Assembly (NCBI GenBank): GCA_033961575.1
Contig: CM066734.1
Span: forward strand, 86,698,501-86,762,500
Direction: 5' to 3'
Source: Aselliscus stoliczkanus
Taxonomy: Eukaryota; Chordata; Mammalia; Chiroptera; Hipposideridae
Length of the DNA stretch: 64,000 bases
Shown here: positions 11,997 to 22,624 of the stretch, piece by piece
How the letters are laid out: the number at the start of each line of letters is the position of its first letter
How positions within the stretch are numbered: the first letter of the stretch is position 1
Made by a program: the position numbers and the translations under genes
Notes under the pieces: model-generated
Seen by the model: only the letters and a program-made list of their open reading frames with translations
What the model was told of the DNA's origin: nothing
Database searches by the model: none

Positions 11997-12600
11997 ATGG
12001 CAACAGCTACATATCTATCAACAATTACTTTCAATGTAAATGGATTAATGCTCTTATCAAAAGACATATGGTGGCTGAATGGATAAGAAAAATAAACCCT
12101 ATATATGTTGCCTACAAGAAATTCAGTTCAGATTGTAAGACACACAGAGACAGAAAGTAAAAGGATAGAAAAAGATATTTCATGAAAATGGAAAAAAAAA
12201 CAACAACTGGGGTAGCAATACTTATACCAGATAAAATAGACATTAAAACAAAAGCTATAATAAGAGACAAAGAAGTACCCAGTAATCCCACTTCTGGGTA
12301 TTTATCCAAAGAAACCCAAAACACTTCTTCAAGGGGACATGTGCATCCATATGTTCATTGCAGCATTGTTTAAAATGGCCAAGATGTGGAGGCAGCCTGG
12401 GTGTCCATCGATGAATGAAAGAACAAAGAACAGGTGGTATATATTTACAATGGAATATTGCTAGGCCATCAATGGGAATGGGTTCTCGTCATCTGCAGTG
12501 ACATTGAAGAAGGACCTGCAGGATTTTGTGCTGAGCGAAGTATATCAGACAGAGAAAGACAGATGCAATGTGATTTTTCTTATATGTGGAATCTAAAGAA
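11997..12600 (+). pseudogene. L1 ORF2 remnant with reverse transcriptase deleted (L1-A)
   Basis: From ATG 11997 the sequence follows ORF2p codon order (MATATYLSTITFNVNG), including the Asn of the NVNG endonuclease motif, and runs to the GVAILIPDKI and IIRDKE segments. At about 12272-12282 it jumps to the extreme 3' end of ORF2 (GACCCAG(C/T)AATCCCACTTCTGG-type). The intact order of that 3' part can be read in the nested L1 from 13517. The join is out of frame: downstream codons are read as SNPTSGYLSKET rather than the native frame. Endonuclease C-terminal half, reverse transcriptase and most of the C domain are absent. Confidence 0.85.
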
Positions 12601-12726
12601 CAAAACAAACAGAACAGAGATAAACTCATAGATACAGAGAATATTTTGATGGCTTCCAGATGGGAAGCAGTTTGGGGCTGTGGATAAAAAAATGGGGAAA
12701 GGATTAAGAAGTACAAATTGGTTGTT

Positions 12727-12740
12727 AAAAAGTAGTTACA
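12727..12740 (+). repeat. Target-site duplication, left copy, of nested L1
   Basis: AAAAAGTAGTTACA lies directly before the nested L1 and recurs exactly at 14349-14362. It is part of the outer element's 3' UTR (compare ACAAAGTAGTCATGGGG in L1-B). Confidence 0.85.
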
Positions 12741-14348
12741 GGGAAGTTAATCTATGACAACAGAAGCAAGAATTTACATTGGGGTAAGGATAGTCTCTAA
12801 ATGGTGCTGGGAAAATTGGACTGACACATGCAAAAAAATGAAACTGTATCACCTCCTTACAACATATACAAATATACAAGAACAAACTCCAAATTGATTA
12901 AAGACTTAAATTAAGACCTGAAATTATAAAACTCCTAGAAGAAAACATAGGGAGTAAATTTGCAGACATTACCCCAAGCAATATTTTTACTGATATATCC
13001 CCATGGGCAAGGGAAGTAAAAGAAAAAATGAACATATGGGATTACATCAAACTTAAAAGTTTTTTCACAGCAAAGGAAACCATCAATAAAACAAAAAGGA
13101 AGCCTACTGAATGGGAGAATATATTTGTCAACGATATATCTGATAAGGGGTTAATATCCAAAATTTATAAAACACTCATGCAACTCAACACCAAAAAAAC
13201 AAACAACCCAATTAAAAAATGAACAGAGGATATGAATAGACACTTCTCTAAAGAGGACATACACATGGCCAACAGGCATATGAAAAAATACTCAACTTCA
13301 CTAATCATTAGAGAAATGCAAATAAAAACCACAATGAGATACCACCTCACTCCGGTCAGAATGGCTATTATCAGTAAATCAACAAACAACAAATGCTGGC
13401 AAGGTTATGGGGAAAAGGGGATCCTGGTGCACTGTTGGTGGGATTGCAGATTGGTGTAGCCACTATGGAAGTCAGTATGGAGGTATCTCAAAGAACTGGA
13501 AATAGAACTACCTTATGACCCAGCAATTCTACTCTTAGGTACCTATCCAGAAAAACCCAAGACACTAATTTGAAAAAATATATGCACCCTTATGTTCATT
13601 GCAGCACTATTTACAATAGCCAAGACTTGGAAACAACTGAAATGCCCATCGGTAGATGACTGGATTAAGAAACTGTGATACATTTACACAATGGAGTATT
13701 ACTCAGCTATAAAGAAGAATGAAATCGTACCATTTGCAACGATATGGATGGACCTAGAGAACTTATGTTAAGTGAAATAAGTCAGTCAGAGAAAGACAAG
13801 TACCATATGATCTAACTCATATGTGGAATCTAAAGAACTGAATAAATCAGCAATGTAAACAGAAATAGTCTCAGAGACACAGAGGAAAAACTGATGTTTG
13901 CCAGATGGGAGGGGGTGGGGATGAGGGAGAAGGGGAAGGACAAGACAACATAAATTGGTAACTACAATATTGCCACAGGGATAGGAAAGACAGTTTGGGG
14001 AATATAACCAATAATGTTGTAAATATTTTTTAGGGGGCCAGATGGACTCATGTCTTGTTAGGGAGATCATTTCATGGATGGTGTAGAGGCCTGACCACTG
14101 CACTGTACATCTGAAGCTGCCATTCAATAAAAATTATATGTCAACTATAATTTAATATATATATATAGTCATGGGATGAGAAGTACAGTGTGGGGAGTGG
14201 AGTCAATGGAATTGTAATAGATATGTTTGATATCTATTTTGGGTATGATGGATTGGGGGAGGGGTGTTGCCACTTTGTGAGGGGTGAAAAGTATAACTAT
14301 TGCATTGTTTTGTACACCTGAAACTGATAATAAAAATATAACTTTAAA
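12741..14348 (+). mobile_element. Nested 5'-truncated L1 inserted in the L1-A 3' UTR
   Basis: A 5'-truncated L1 carrying the last ~1 kb of ORF2 and a complete 3' UTR, ending in AATAAAAATATAACTTTAAA. It is bounded by perfect 14-bp duplications (12727-12740 and 14349-14362). The 3' UTR contains TTTGTACACCTGAAACTGAT, which also appears in other L1 3' ends here (51236, 29454). Removing it restores the outer 3' UTR. It is thus younger than L1-A. Confidence 0.88.
12790..13840 (+). pseudogene. L1 ORF2 C-terminal fragment (nested L1)
   Basis: Encodes the ORF2p C-terminal segment in pieces. 13028-13222 holds [20 protein letters not shown] and [20 protein letters not shown]. After an in-frame stop, 13232-13459 holds [34 protein letters not shown] and [13 protein letters not shown]. 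The last is the ORF2p C-terminal Cys-rich region; the NKCWQGYG segment has Tyr where I expect Cys. Stops and frameshifts make it a pseudogene. The part from 13517 (CCTTATGACCCAGCA) is the in-window reference for the uninterrupted ORF2 3' order. Confidence 0.9.
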
Positions 14349-15109
14349 AAAAAGTAGTTACAAGGATATAGGGTATGGCATAATGAATACAGTCAATAAT
14401 ATCATAATAACTATGTATGGTATCAGATGGGTACTAGATTTGTTGGGGTGACAGTTGGGAGAGGGTTGGGGGCAGGCAGGATGAAAAATGTGAAGAGATT
14501 AAGAAGTATAAATTGGTAGTTAAAAATAGTCATGGGAATGTAAAATAAAGCACAGGAATATAGTCAATGATATAGTTATAACTATGTATACTGCTAGGTG
14601 GGTACTAGACTAATCAGGGGGGTTACTTTTTTTTGTTTGTTTTGTTTTGTTTTTGTTTTTGTTTTTGAGGGCAGTGTCATTGGCCTTCATATGTGGGACC
14701 TGAACCAGGGCCACTGGCTTCACAAGCCAGCACTCAACCACCACGCCACTCGGCCGGCCCAGGGGGGTTACTTCTTAAATTACAAAAATGCCTAACCATT
14801 ATGCTGTACACCTAAAATTAATACAAAATAATATTGAATGTCAAGTATAATTGAAAATTTTTAAAAGGGGGGAAAAGTGAAGGGGAAAAAGAGGTCCAAA
14901 TTTCCAGGTATAAAACAGATAAGTCATAGGAATACAATATACACCATGGGGAATATAATCAATAATATTGTGATAGCGTGGTTTGGTATCAGATGATTGC
15001 TGGACTTATCATGGTGATCATTTCTTTCGGTATATAAATGTTGAATAACTAGGGTAGAACTAATGCAATATTGCATTTTAGCTATATTTTTAATACAAAC
15101 CTTTTAAAA
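14349..15109 (+). other. L1-A 3' UTR, remaining repeat units
   Basis: Three diverged units follow each other: one restarting at 14349, one near 14495-14875, one near 14895-15100. Each contains a variant of GGGAATATAGTCAATAATAT and of a TTATCATGGTGATCA or TAGGTGGGTACTAGA phrase. The unit organisation matches L1-B and L1-C. Confidence 0.75.
14629..14760 (-). mobile_element. Short tRNA-derived SINE, antisense
   Basis: The minus strand reads GGGCCGGCCGAGTGGCGTGG at its start. It continues through a tRNA-like anticodon-arm segment and a degenerate B box, then ends in the GAGGGC...GCCCTC-type hairpin (degenerate here) and a long A/CAAAA tail. Target-site duplications AGGGGGGTTACTT lie at 14616-14628 and 14761-14773, both exact. 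It sits in the second 3' UTR unit of L1-A and is younger than it. The tail seen as GTTTTT units is a short microsatellite. Confidence 0.92.
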
Positions 15110-15551
15110 AATACAAATTTATCATCTTACCATGCTGTAGGTTAGAATTCTGACACAGGTCTCACTGGAATAAAAATCAAGGTGTTGGCAGGGCTGCCTT
15201 CCTTTCTGTAGGCTCTAGAGGGGAATTTACTTCCTGTCTTTTCTAGCTTCTTGACTCATGGCCCCCTTCCTCCATCTTCAAAGCTACAACAGCAGGCCAA
15301 ATCCCCCTCACATATCACATCACTCCAACTGCCTCCTCTGCTTTTCTTCCATTTAAGGACCCTGTGTTCACATTGGGCCCACACAGATAATCCAGGATAA
15401 CCATCTAGGCTAAGGTCAACTGATTAGCAAACTCGATTGTATTTGCCATCCTAGTTCCCCCTTGCTATGTAACATAACATATTCACAGGTTCCAGGGATT
15501 AGACATGGAAGCCTTGGGTGGCTGGAGGAACATTATTCTGACTACCCCAGG
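15110..15551 (-). mobile_element. MLT1-type LTR, antisense, second half
   Basis: Continues the LTR begun at 9737. Reverse-complement MLT1 landmarks in order: AAGGTGTTGGCAGGGCTGCC (15180-15199), CCCCCTTCCTCCATCTTCAA (15262-15281), ATTGGGCCCACACAGATAAT (15373-15392), TTCACAGGTTCCAGGGATTA (15482-15501) and CATTATTCTGACTACCC (15532-15548). Together the two halves make a nearly complete solo LTR of about 490 bp. Confidence 0.88.
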
Positions 15552-15634
15552 GAGGTTCTGACAAAGGCCACCAGTATATTGCATCAGTCCAAGCTGGCAC
15601 ATGACTCTTTGCCTTCCCTAAAGATCACAGGGGA

Positions 15635-15744
15635 GGGCTGGCCGAGTGGTGCGGTGGTTAAGCTCTGGCTTGGGAAGCCAGCGGCCCCAGTTCAGGCCCC
15701 ACATTTGAGGGCCATGTCGCTGGCCCTCAAAAAAAAAAAAAAAA
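15635..15744 (+). mobile_element. Short tRNA-derived SINE
   Basis: Starts GGGCTGGCCGAGTGGTGCGG and has a tRNA-like A-box region (GTGGTTAAG). It has a weak B box, a terminal hairpin GAGGGCCA/TGGCCCTC with an uninterrupted 8-bp stem, and an A tail. Exact 15-bp duplications AAAGATCACAGGGGA lie at 15620-15634 and 15745-15759. Probably transcribed by RNA polymerase III and moved by L1 proteins, as for other tRNA SINEs. Confidence 0.95.
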
Positions 15745-15759
15745 AAAGATCACAGGGGA

Positions 15760-16625
15760 GAAGAAAAAGATGTGACGAGAGTATACCAGGTCTCCATGGT
15801 TTGCTTGAGATTCAATCTCCACCTAATCCAAACCAATCAAATCAAATGGCAGAAAACGTTTTTCTGTTAAATAGATTTTACCTCTTGATATGGGATATCA
15901 AATGATCCAAGTGAACACTGACTCCCAAACATACCTTGGGATCTAAGGCCTAAGTGACTAAGCAAAGAAATCAACTAAAATTATCTAATAAGAGAGCTTC
16001 CCAAATTGATAGGCTATGAGATTAGTAAGAAAGGGAAAATGAAAATTAGCTTAACTCTCTCTCCTTTTGTCACCACCATATATTAGAAACTCAATGCTGC
16101 TTCCATATACCTCCCTTACCCATAGCAGACACTACTAGTCCTTGAGCTTTTCCCACAGCCTGCAACAGGCTTTAGAAAATCTTCTCCAGTCTGTTCCTCA
16201 GGCAGGCACTAGCAATTATCAGAGTTGGCACATGTGAAAAAAACCTATTTGTCATCTCCTCAGGAAAGACTCTCCCTTTGATGGGTTGGAGTTTAGAGTT
16301 GCTTTTACTGCTTTAGCAATTACTATGTACAGGGCAATGAGCTAGAAATCTTGCCTTCAGAAACAAAATGTACAATTCATAATCTCAGCTATCTAAGAAA
16401 TACAGTCTAGTAGTAATTATCGCTATTTTGTTTCTTATTAATAGAACTCCTGATCTCAGATCACCCTTGTCTGTATTTACAGGGAGCTTTATCATTTACT
16501 ACCTTAGTTAGGATACTCATCATTTGAATCACAAAGGAATTCCTGACTTATTTCTTCTCCATAGGCATATTTATAGTGGGGTATTTTCCTAAGAATCCTT
16601 TTAGTCACCATAAATGGTCTATCAA
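15760..16625. other. Unique-looking sequence, no gene
   Basis: No recognisable repeat or coding frame. AT-rich. Confidence 0.45.
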
Positions 16626-16928
16626 TCAGGATTCTTTCTGTTGTAGTTGTTAGAAAACTCTATTAAAACTAGTTGAAGCCAAAAAAAAGGGGGGGGGTTG
16701 GGGAATCTATTAACTAACATCCTGAAAACTTCAGAAGTAGATCTGGCTTTGGCCACCATTTTCAAAGCCTCAGATCATGCTATCAAACCATCTCATCTTA
16801 AGCACTACTTCCCCTCTCTTTCCTTGTTGACTTTATTCTCCTGCAGGCTCTTGCCTTGCGGGCACAAAATGGCTCCCAGCAGATCCAGGCTTACCTCTTA
16901 TCTTCCCAGAAACCCCAGTAAAAAAGAA
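16626..16928 (+). repeat. Ancient interspersed repeat, family not assigned
   Basis: CAATCAGGATTCTTTCTGTT (16623-16642) followed by an ACTAGTTGAAGCC segment, and later AAATGGCTCCCAGCAGATCC (16867-16886) with AGGCTTACCTCTTAT, follow the order of a common old mammalian repeat. I cannot name it with confidence. It contains a G-run (16689-16697). Confidence 0.4.
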
Positions 16929-16940
16929 AATGTTTCTTCT

Positions 16941-17377
16941 CAGGCCAGCAGAGTGGCACGTTGATTAGTAGTTGGCTTGGGACACCAGCTCTGAGCAGAA
17001 GGGCCTCGGTTCGGATCCCACAAGAGGGCTAGTGACACAGCGCCCTGTACAGCTAAGATGGTGAACAGCAGCTCAACCTGGAGCTGGGCTACCATGGGTC
17101 GCCAGCGTCGGCATAGGCTGTAGTGAGGCTGCTCGGCAGCGGATGTGAACTTTTGTGAGCTGCAGTGAGCCACCGTGAGCCGCCATCCAGAGGCCAGTGA
17201 CCGATCTGCCTCCCCCAGGAAGAGCACTAAGATAATACCAACATGGGCCAGTGAAGTGACTTCCTCCACAACTAGACTGAAGAACAAAAGGACAGCAACT
17301 TGTCTGTTCCCCTTCCTCGAATCCCCAGTGCTGTTCCCCTCCCCCAATTCCCCAATAAAATCTTAAAAAAGAAAAAT
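16941..17377 (+). mobile_element. Long composite SINE (about 437 bp)
   Basis: The head matches the short SINE (GGCCAGCAGAGTGGCACG, B box GGTTCGGATCCC at 17009-17020, then AGGGCTAGTGACACAGCGCCCT). Instead of ending there it runs on into TACAGCTAAGATGG, CAACCTGGAGCTGGGCT and an internal region of GTGAGC-type short repeats. It ends in CTGTTCCCCTCCCCCAATTC and CCAATAAAATC. Duplications AATGTTTCTTCT lie at 16929-16940 and 17378-17389. Same organisation as 38063-38487 and 54373-54816. Confidence 0.93.
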
Positions 17378-17389
17378 AATGTTTCTTCT

Positions 17390-17994
17390 CTATATACCCC
17401 TCCAAAATTCATGGACTGAATTTAATTTTAACAGCTTATCATTGACCTAGCTCAGGTTATGTGCTCACCTATAAACCAATGACTGACAAGAGAAATGCAA
17501 ACTTCTGGTTAGCCACCCTCAGAACCTGCCAACTCCTGGAGCAGGGGTAGCATTCAGTGCCATTTGAACCCCATGAAATAAAATGAAGGAAGAAATGGAT
17601 TCCCCAAGGAAAATTGGGATTCTGTTACCAGGGAAAATTAATGCTGGGTATGCAGAAATATCAGGCAATCAGTATGCTTGGGTGACATTGTGAATCAGAT
17701 TATTAGCTGCTCTCTAGATCAGTATTAGCTAAGAGCAGGACAAGGAAAAGAATGTCATCATTTGAATAGGGGTAGCTATTGAGTATGGTGTTCAAAGCTT
17801 AGACCACTGTCCAAGTAAATGGGATTTAGATGGGACACCAAGAGACCATGGGCAATTTATATAACATTTTAGGATAAAAGTACAAGAGATATTCAACAGC
17901 CACTGGAAAAAGAGCACTCACCAAATGTACAAGCCTCATTCATTTTTCCTAACCCTGAAATAACTTCTAAGTTAAGAAAATAGAAAATAAAATT
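17390..17994. other. Unique-looking sequence, no gene
   Basis: No recognised feature. Confidence 0.45.
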
Positions 17995-18155
17995 AGAGGA
18001 CAAAAGGTTTGGGGATCAAGCAATCTGGCTCTGAGCCCCACCATTTACCAGTGGTATGATCTCGATCATGTCACTGAACCATTCAAAGCTTCAGTTCCAT
18101 CTTCTGTGAAATGGGATTAATAATAATTCCTATCTAACAGAGAATTAAATGTGAT
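17995..18155 (+). repeat. MIR SINE
   Basis: Plus-strand MIR in canonical order: CAATCTGGCTCTGAGCCCCA (18021-18040), ATCATGTCACTGAACCATTC (18065-18084), TTCCATCTTCTGTGAAATGG (18093-18112) and GATTAATAATAATTCC. One of the better preserved MIRs in the window. Confidence 0.85.
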
Positions 18156-18169
18156 CTTATGAGTAAGGA

Positions 18170-18660
18170 TCATTTGTTAAGATGCTGCAATAACCCTACC
18201 ATCCATGTGAGAGTTTGCTGCTCCTCTGCTCTATTCATACTCCCTGTGAATCTTGGCTGGACCTGGGAGTTAATTTATCCAATAGATTTAGGTAGAAGTG
18301 ATGTGAGGTTTCCAATGTTAACCTATAAGAGGCCTTGCAGCTTCCACTTTTTGCACTTTCAGAAAAGTCCCTCTTGGAAGCCAGCCATCAGGCCATAAAG
18401 AAGCTCAGCCTGGAATTACAGAATAAGGAGAAGCAACATACAGAAAGACCCTGAAAAATGGCAGGCACCTTGCATGTTCTGAGAGTGGTTGAGCTCCAAC
18501 TAAATGCCACTGCATGAATGTCTTCAGCTGCACCACATGGAACAGACCAGCCTGCTGAGCCCTGTCAACCCTCAGAATCATGAGAAATCATAAAGCACTG
18601 CTGTTTTAGTCAACTAAGTTTGAGGTGGTTTATAACACAGAACTTGTAACTGAGACAATG
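18170..18660 (+). mobile_element. MLT1-type MaLR LTR, sense, diverged
   Basis: CTCTTGGAAGCCAGCCATCA (18371-18390), a CCTCAGAATCATGAGAAATC segment (18570-18589), then TTTTAGTCAACTAAGTTTGA (18603-18622) and GTGGTTTATAACACAG follow the order of the MLT1 3' half. It ends at GTAACTGAGACAATG. Subfamily not resolved. Confidence 0.65.
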
Positions 18661-18699
18661 TCTAGAGGGGGGTATTTCTGTGGTTTCTTGCTGTATTTT

Positions 18700-18835
18700 T
18701 CCTGCAGTGTTTCTCAAGAGGAATGCTGTCTGCACGTTAGCAGAACAATTCGTGTGTGACTGCCTCGTGGTGTGCAGGACGTTGAGCATCACTGGCCCTT
18801 ACCTGCTAAATCCCAAAAGTGCTCTCCAGTCACTG
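18700..18835 (+). repeat. hAT-Charlie (MER20-like) MITE fragment
   Basis: AGTGTTTCTCAAGAGG at the start, then AGCAGAACAATTCGTGTGTG and TGTGCAGGACGTTGAGCATC followed by ACTGGCCCTTACC. This is the order seen in MER20-type elements, but short. Assignment from memory of the pattern. Confidence 0.5.
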
Positions 18836-18839
18836 AGAG

Positions 18840-20100
18840 AATGAAAGACACCACACCCCAGGACCAAATGCCCCCTGCCATGAACCAAATTCAAGAGGAG
18901 CACTTACTTCTGGAAGGGTGAGGACTTCAGAGGCTAGTTTCACTAGTCAAAGGCAGGAACTGTACTCTTCCTATGCATTCTGATCTCTATTATAAGTGAA
19001 ATACCTTCTTCTCTGTCATTTCATGCTGCCTTCAAAAAGTGAGTTTACAATGCCTATAAAGTTATACTATATTATTTAACAGTAAATAATGCAACCATTT
19101 GTGGTAAATCTGGGTGGGTTTGGCCTTAAAGTCACTCCAAAGAAAACTGTCATCTACCACTAAGTGCAGTTAATGTAGAAATCATCAGCAGTATTTCTCT
19201 AATTTGTCCCATTTATTTAGCACTTTGGGGATCTAGAGAAAATAAGTAAATGAATGTTATTCTTGGCTGCATGATCATCCTTGTCTTTTTCTATAGATGG
19301 ATCTTTGTAATGAAATCTCCTAATTTAACAGATTGACAACACAAGATAGAGTATTGTGGAGATGAACCTTCTCTAAAACAAATATTACTTTCCAGGAGGG
19401 AAACGACTTGAGAAGTGACCTCCTAAAACAGAGTTGCCATTAACCATGAATATCTGTTCTTTGTAAACATCAGTGAACACCAAAACTTCATCTGTTAATT
19501 TCACCACAGTGGGATTCCAGAGCTTTTATTTTCTTTCTTGGAGAGCTTAAAATTTCCAAGGCCAACTTTAAGCACAAAGTTTCATTTAGTCAATCTGAAG
19601 CATCAGTGTTCCTGTGTTAATAAGATATAAAATACTCCTTCTACTGCATCCTTTTACCCACACCAATCCCCCCCTTTCATAACTCCATTAGTTTATAATC
19701 TCATGTTCCTTATAACATATTAGTTGAAACAGGAACGGTAATTTATTTAAACACATCTCTGTCGATTTAGCTTTGAACAAAAGATTCTACTAGCTAGACC
19801 TGCACATACCATCCAAAAAATACATCAGATGCCAAGTTAGAATTTTGAATTAACTTCCAAAAATAACAAAATTATACTTTAAGTCCTCATATTTTACTTA
19901 CTCAATATTGTACAAATTCCCCAGTGATCTTAAGGAAGTGGAATAAAGAAGTAATTAAATTATTAGAAAAATATATTATATAAGAATATATTGACATCCG
20001 TGCTTCTTGTACAGCTCTCTGTACATGGTACTACATATACAGGATGTACAGCAAAATGTAGGAGTTCTCAGCTTTGAAAACAAAATGCTATATTAAGAAA
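18840..20100. other. Unique-looking sequence, no gene
   Basis: About 1.26 kb, AT-rich, no repeat family or frame of interest recognised. Confidence 0.45.
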
Positions 20101-20124
20101 AGACAGAGAGAGACAGAGAGAGAC

Positions 20125-20156
<32 letters not shown>
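20101..20156 (+). repeat. (GAGACA)/(GACA) microsatellite
   Basis: Compound tract: AGACAGAGAG units, then AGAGACAGACAGACAGACAG. It lies about 60 bp upstream of L1-B. Confidence 0.95.
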
Positions 20157-20229
20157 CTAAATACCCAATCTACTAAAATTTAAACTTAAAATACATTTCT
20201 TAGAAAAATGTATATGGTAACATCCTTTC

Positions 20230-21680
20230 AAGATGGCAGAGTAGGTAAATGCTGTGTTTGCCTCCTCTCAAGACCACATCAAAATTACAACTAAACTACA
20301 GGACAAACATCATTGAGAATTACCTGAAGTCAAGCTGAACTGAAGCCCTACAACTGTGAACAAACAGAAGAAGCTACCTACCTCAAGACTAGTAGGAGAG
20401 GCAGAGTCACAGAATGGGCTCATCCCACACCCATATGTGACCATTAAAAATTGGGAGGGATATCTCACCCAGAGGAGCAAAGGGTCCCAGCCCTACACCA
20501 GGCTCACCAGCCCAGGGTTACAGTGCTGGGGAAAGAAGTCTCCATAACTTCTGGCTGTGAAAACCAGAAGAGACTGTGGCTGAATGAGATGGAAGGTGAC
20601 TCCCAGGCAGTCCTCTTAAACGACCCACACAGAAACTTCCTCACTGATGGAATCACTCACTCTGAGCTACAGTGCTGGAGCAGCAGCTTGAAAAGCACCA
20701 GGGACGTAAGAGGAAGAAACAAGTTGTCTGGATTCAGGGCTAGGCCTTAAGGGTCAGCTTTCTCCCAGACAAAAGGGCTGGCAGAATCCTTTGTGTCTTT
20801 GTTGAGCCCTTCCTCCTCCCAGCATGCAGATGCAGATGACCACCATATATGAGTTTCTAACAACCTAGGTAACAATGTTTGCCCCACCCTAGGGTTTCCC
20901 TGAGACTCTTCCCCGTCCAACTTTTAAGCATACTCAAGCCCCTTCCAGTAGCTTTTCCATACAAACAGCCTACCTTGGCTCATGCTGAAGATCTTCCTAA
21001 AATCTCTCAAAGGTTCACAAAACATAAACAAGCAACATCTAACTTTGGTGTGTACTATACCTCTTGCTTAGCAGCCCCAACACTGGCATGAGTAGGAGCT
21101 GACTTTTGCTCATGGCATGGTCTCTCCAGGTGCCTCCAGCCCAGTGTGGGTAGCAGCCATCTGCAGGTTGTTTTGTGGCTCATGCCAAGTGCCCCAGGCA
21201 TGGCAGAGCCTGCAACTGAACTTGGCCTGTAGTGGGGCCCATTGCAGGAGGCCCCGATGCTGGAAGGCCTGGTAGCCAGCTTCTGACCAAACCAAAGCAT
21301 CACCCAATCACCTTCAAGGACAATATACCCAAAGGGCAGACTGGGCAGGCAGCAAAGCCCTGCTAAAACAAACCCTGCTCTGTAGGGTCAGCCCCTACAC
21401 AACAGCTACCTCCACTGTAGTCATGGCCAGTTTCCACAGTCAATAAGCCCAAGGGTCAATCCCTGCAAGTGACATGTAAACAGCAACCAAGGCTCAACTA
21501 CAACCAGAGGGTACACACAACCCACACAAGGGACACACATGGAGCACCCAACTATGGTAACCAGGGAGACTGCACCACTCGGCCCCACAGAGCACCTATT
21601 ACATAAGGCTACTTTACTAAAACTGGGCTACATAGAAGCCCGACCTAATACATAGAAACAAACATAGGGAGGCAGTCAAA
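20230..21680 (+). other. L1-B 5' UTR-like region
   Basis: About 1.45 kb, GC-richer than its flanks, with AGTAGGTAAATGCTGTGTTT and AAAATTACAACTAAACTACA at the beginning and AGAAACAAACATAGGGAGGC just before the ORF1 start. Colinear with L1-A and L1-C. Short frames here (20356-20750, 21055-21307) are chance. Confidence 0.7.
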
Positions 21681-22580
21681 ATGGAAAGACAAAGAAATAT
21701 GTCCCAAATGAGAGAACAGAGTAAAGCTCCAGAAAAAGAACTAAACAAAATGGATACAAGCAATCTACCAGATGCAGAGTTCAAAATACTGGTTATATGG
21801 ATGTTCAATGCTCTCAGGGAGAACTTCAATAAAGAGAAAGGAAACATAAAAATGAAGATACAAACCATAAAAAAGAACCAAGCAGAAATGAAGAATACAA
21901 TAACTGAAATGAAGAATACAGTAGAGAGAATCAACAATAGATTATGAAGCAGAGGATCAATTTAGAAGAGAAGGTAGCAGAAAACACCCAATCAGAACAG
22001 CAAAAAGAAAGAAGAATCCAAAAAAAAAAAAAAATGAAGATGGTTCAAGGGGACTCTGGGACAACATCAAGTGTACCAACATTCGTATCATAGGGGTACC
22101 AGAAGCAGAAGAGAGAGAGAAAGAAATTGAAAACCTATTTGAAAAAATAATGACAGAAAACTCCCCTAACCTGGCCAAGGAAATAGATATTCAAGCCCCT
22201 GAAGCACCGAGAGTCACAAACAAGATGAACCCAAAGAGGACCACACCAAGACACATTATAATTAAAATGTCAAAGAATGAAGACAAAGAAAGAATCTTAA
22301 AAGCAGCAAGAGAAAAGCAGTTAGTTACCTACAAAGGAACTCCCATAAGACTGTCAGCTGATTTATCAACAGAAACTTTGTAGGCCAGAAGGAATGGTCA
22401 TGAAATATTAAAAGTGATGAAAAGCAAGAACCTACAACAAAATTAATCTATCCAGCAAAACTATCATTTAGAATTAAATGACAGATAAAGAGCTTCCCAG
22501 ACACGAAAAAGCTAAAGCTAAAGGAGTTCATCAATCCAAACCAGTATTACAAGGAATGTCAGAGAGACTTCCTTAAGACA
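21681..22580 (+). pseudogene. L1 ORF1 remnant in L1-B
   Basis: Starts with its own ATG (21681): MERQRNMSQMREQSKAPEKE. It runs through a coiled-coil-like, K/E/N-rich segment to a stop at 21945 (88 residues). After a poly-A run at 22020 the reading resumes, and 22150-22383 encodes MTENSPNLAKEIDIQAPEAP, PRHIIIKMSKNEDKERILKA and EKQLVTYKGTPIRLSADL, the RNA-binding and C-terminal domains. A TAG follows STETL. The order and motifs identify ORF1p; the frame is broken at least twice. Confidence 0.92.
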
Positions 22581-22624
22581 AAAAATAAATGAAAAATAAA
22601 AAATAAAAATGTATGATTAATAAA

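Larger units (their letters stand above)
9796..15109 (+). mobile_element. L1-A: internally deleted L1, with nested L1 and SINE
   Basis: The element starts near TTCAAGATGGCAGAGTAG (9822-9839). It contains a 5' UTR-like segment (to about 11405), a broken ORF1 (11406-11943), the first part of ORF2 (from ATG 11997), then directly the last part of ORF2 (from about 12279), and a multi-unit 3' UTR ending near 15109. Flanking copies of AATACAAAT (9787-9795 and 15110-15118) are the target-site duplication. A second L1 occupies 12741-14348 and a SINE 14629-14760. No reverse transcriptase region is present in the outer element. ORF1 has in-frame stops, so it is dead. Confidence 0.9.

Noticed and set aside
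20101..20156. CRISPR-like repeated pattern
   Set aside because: Simple microsatellite units with no spacers. CRISPR arrays are not expected in a mammalian genome.
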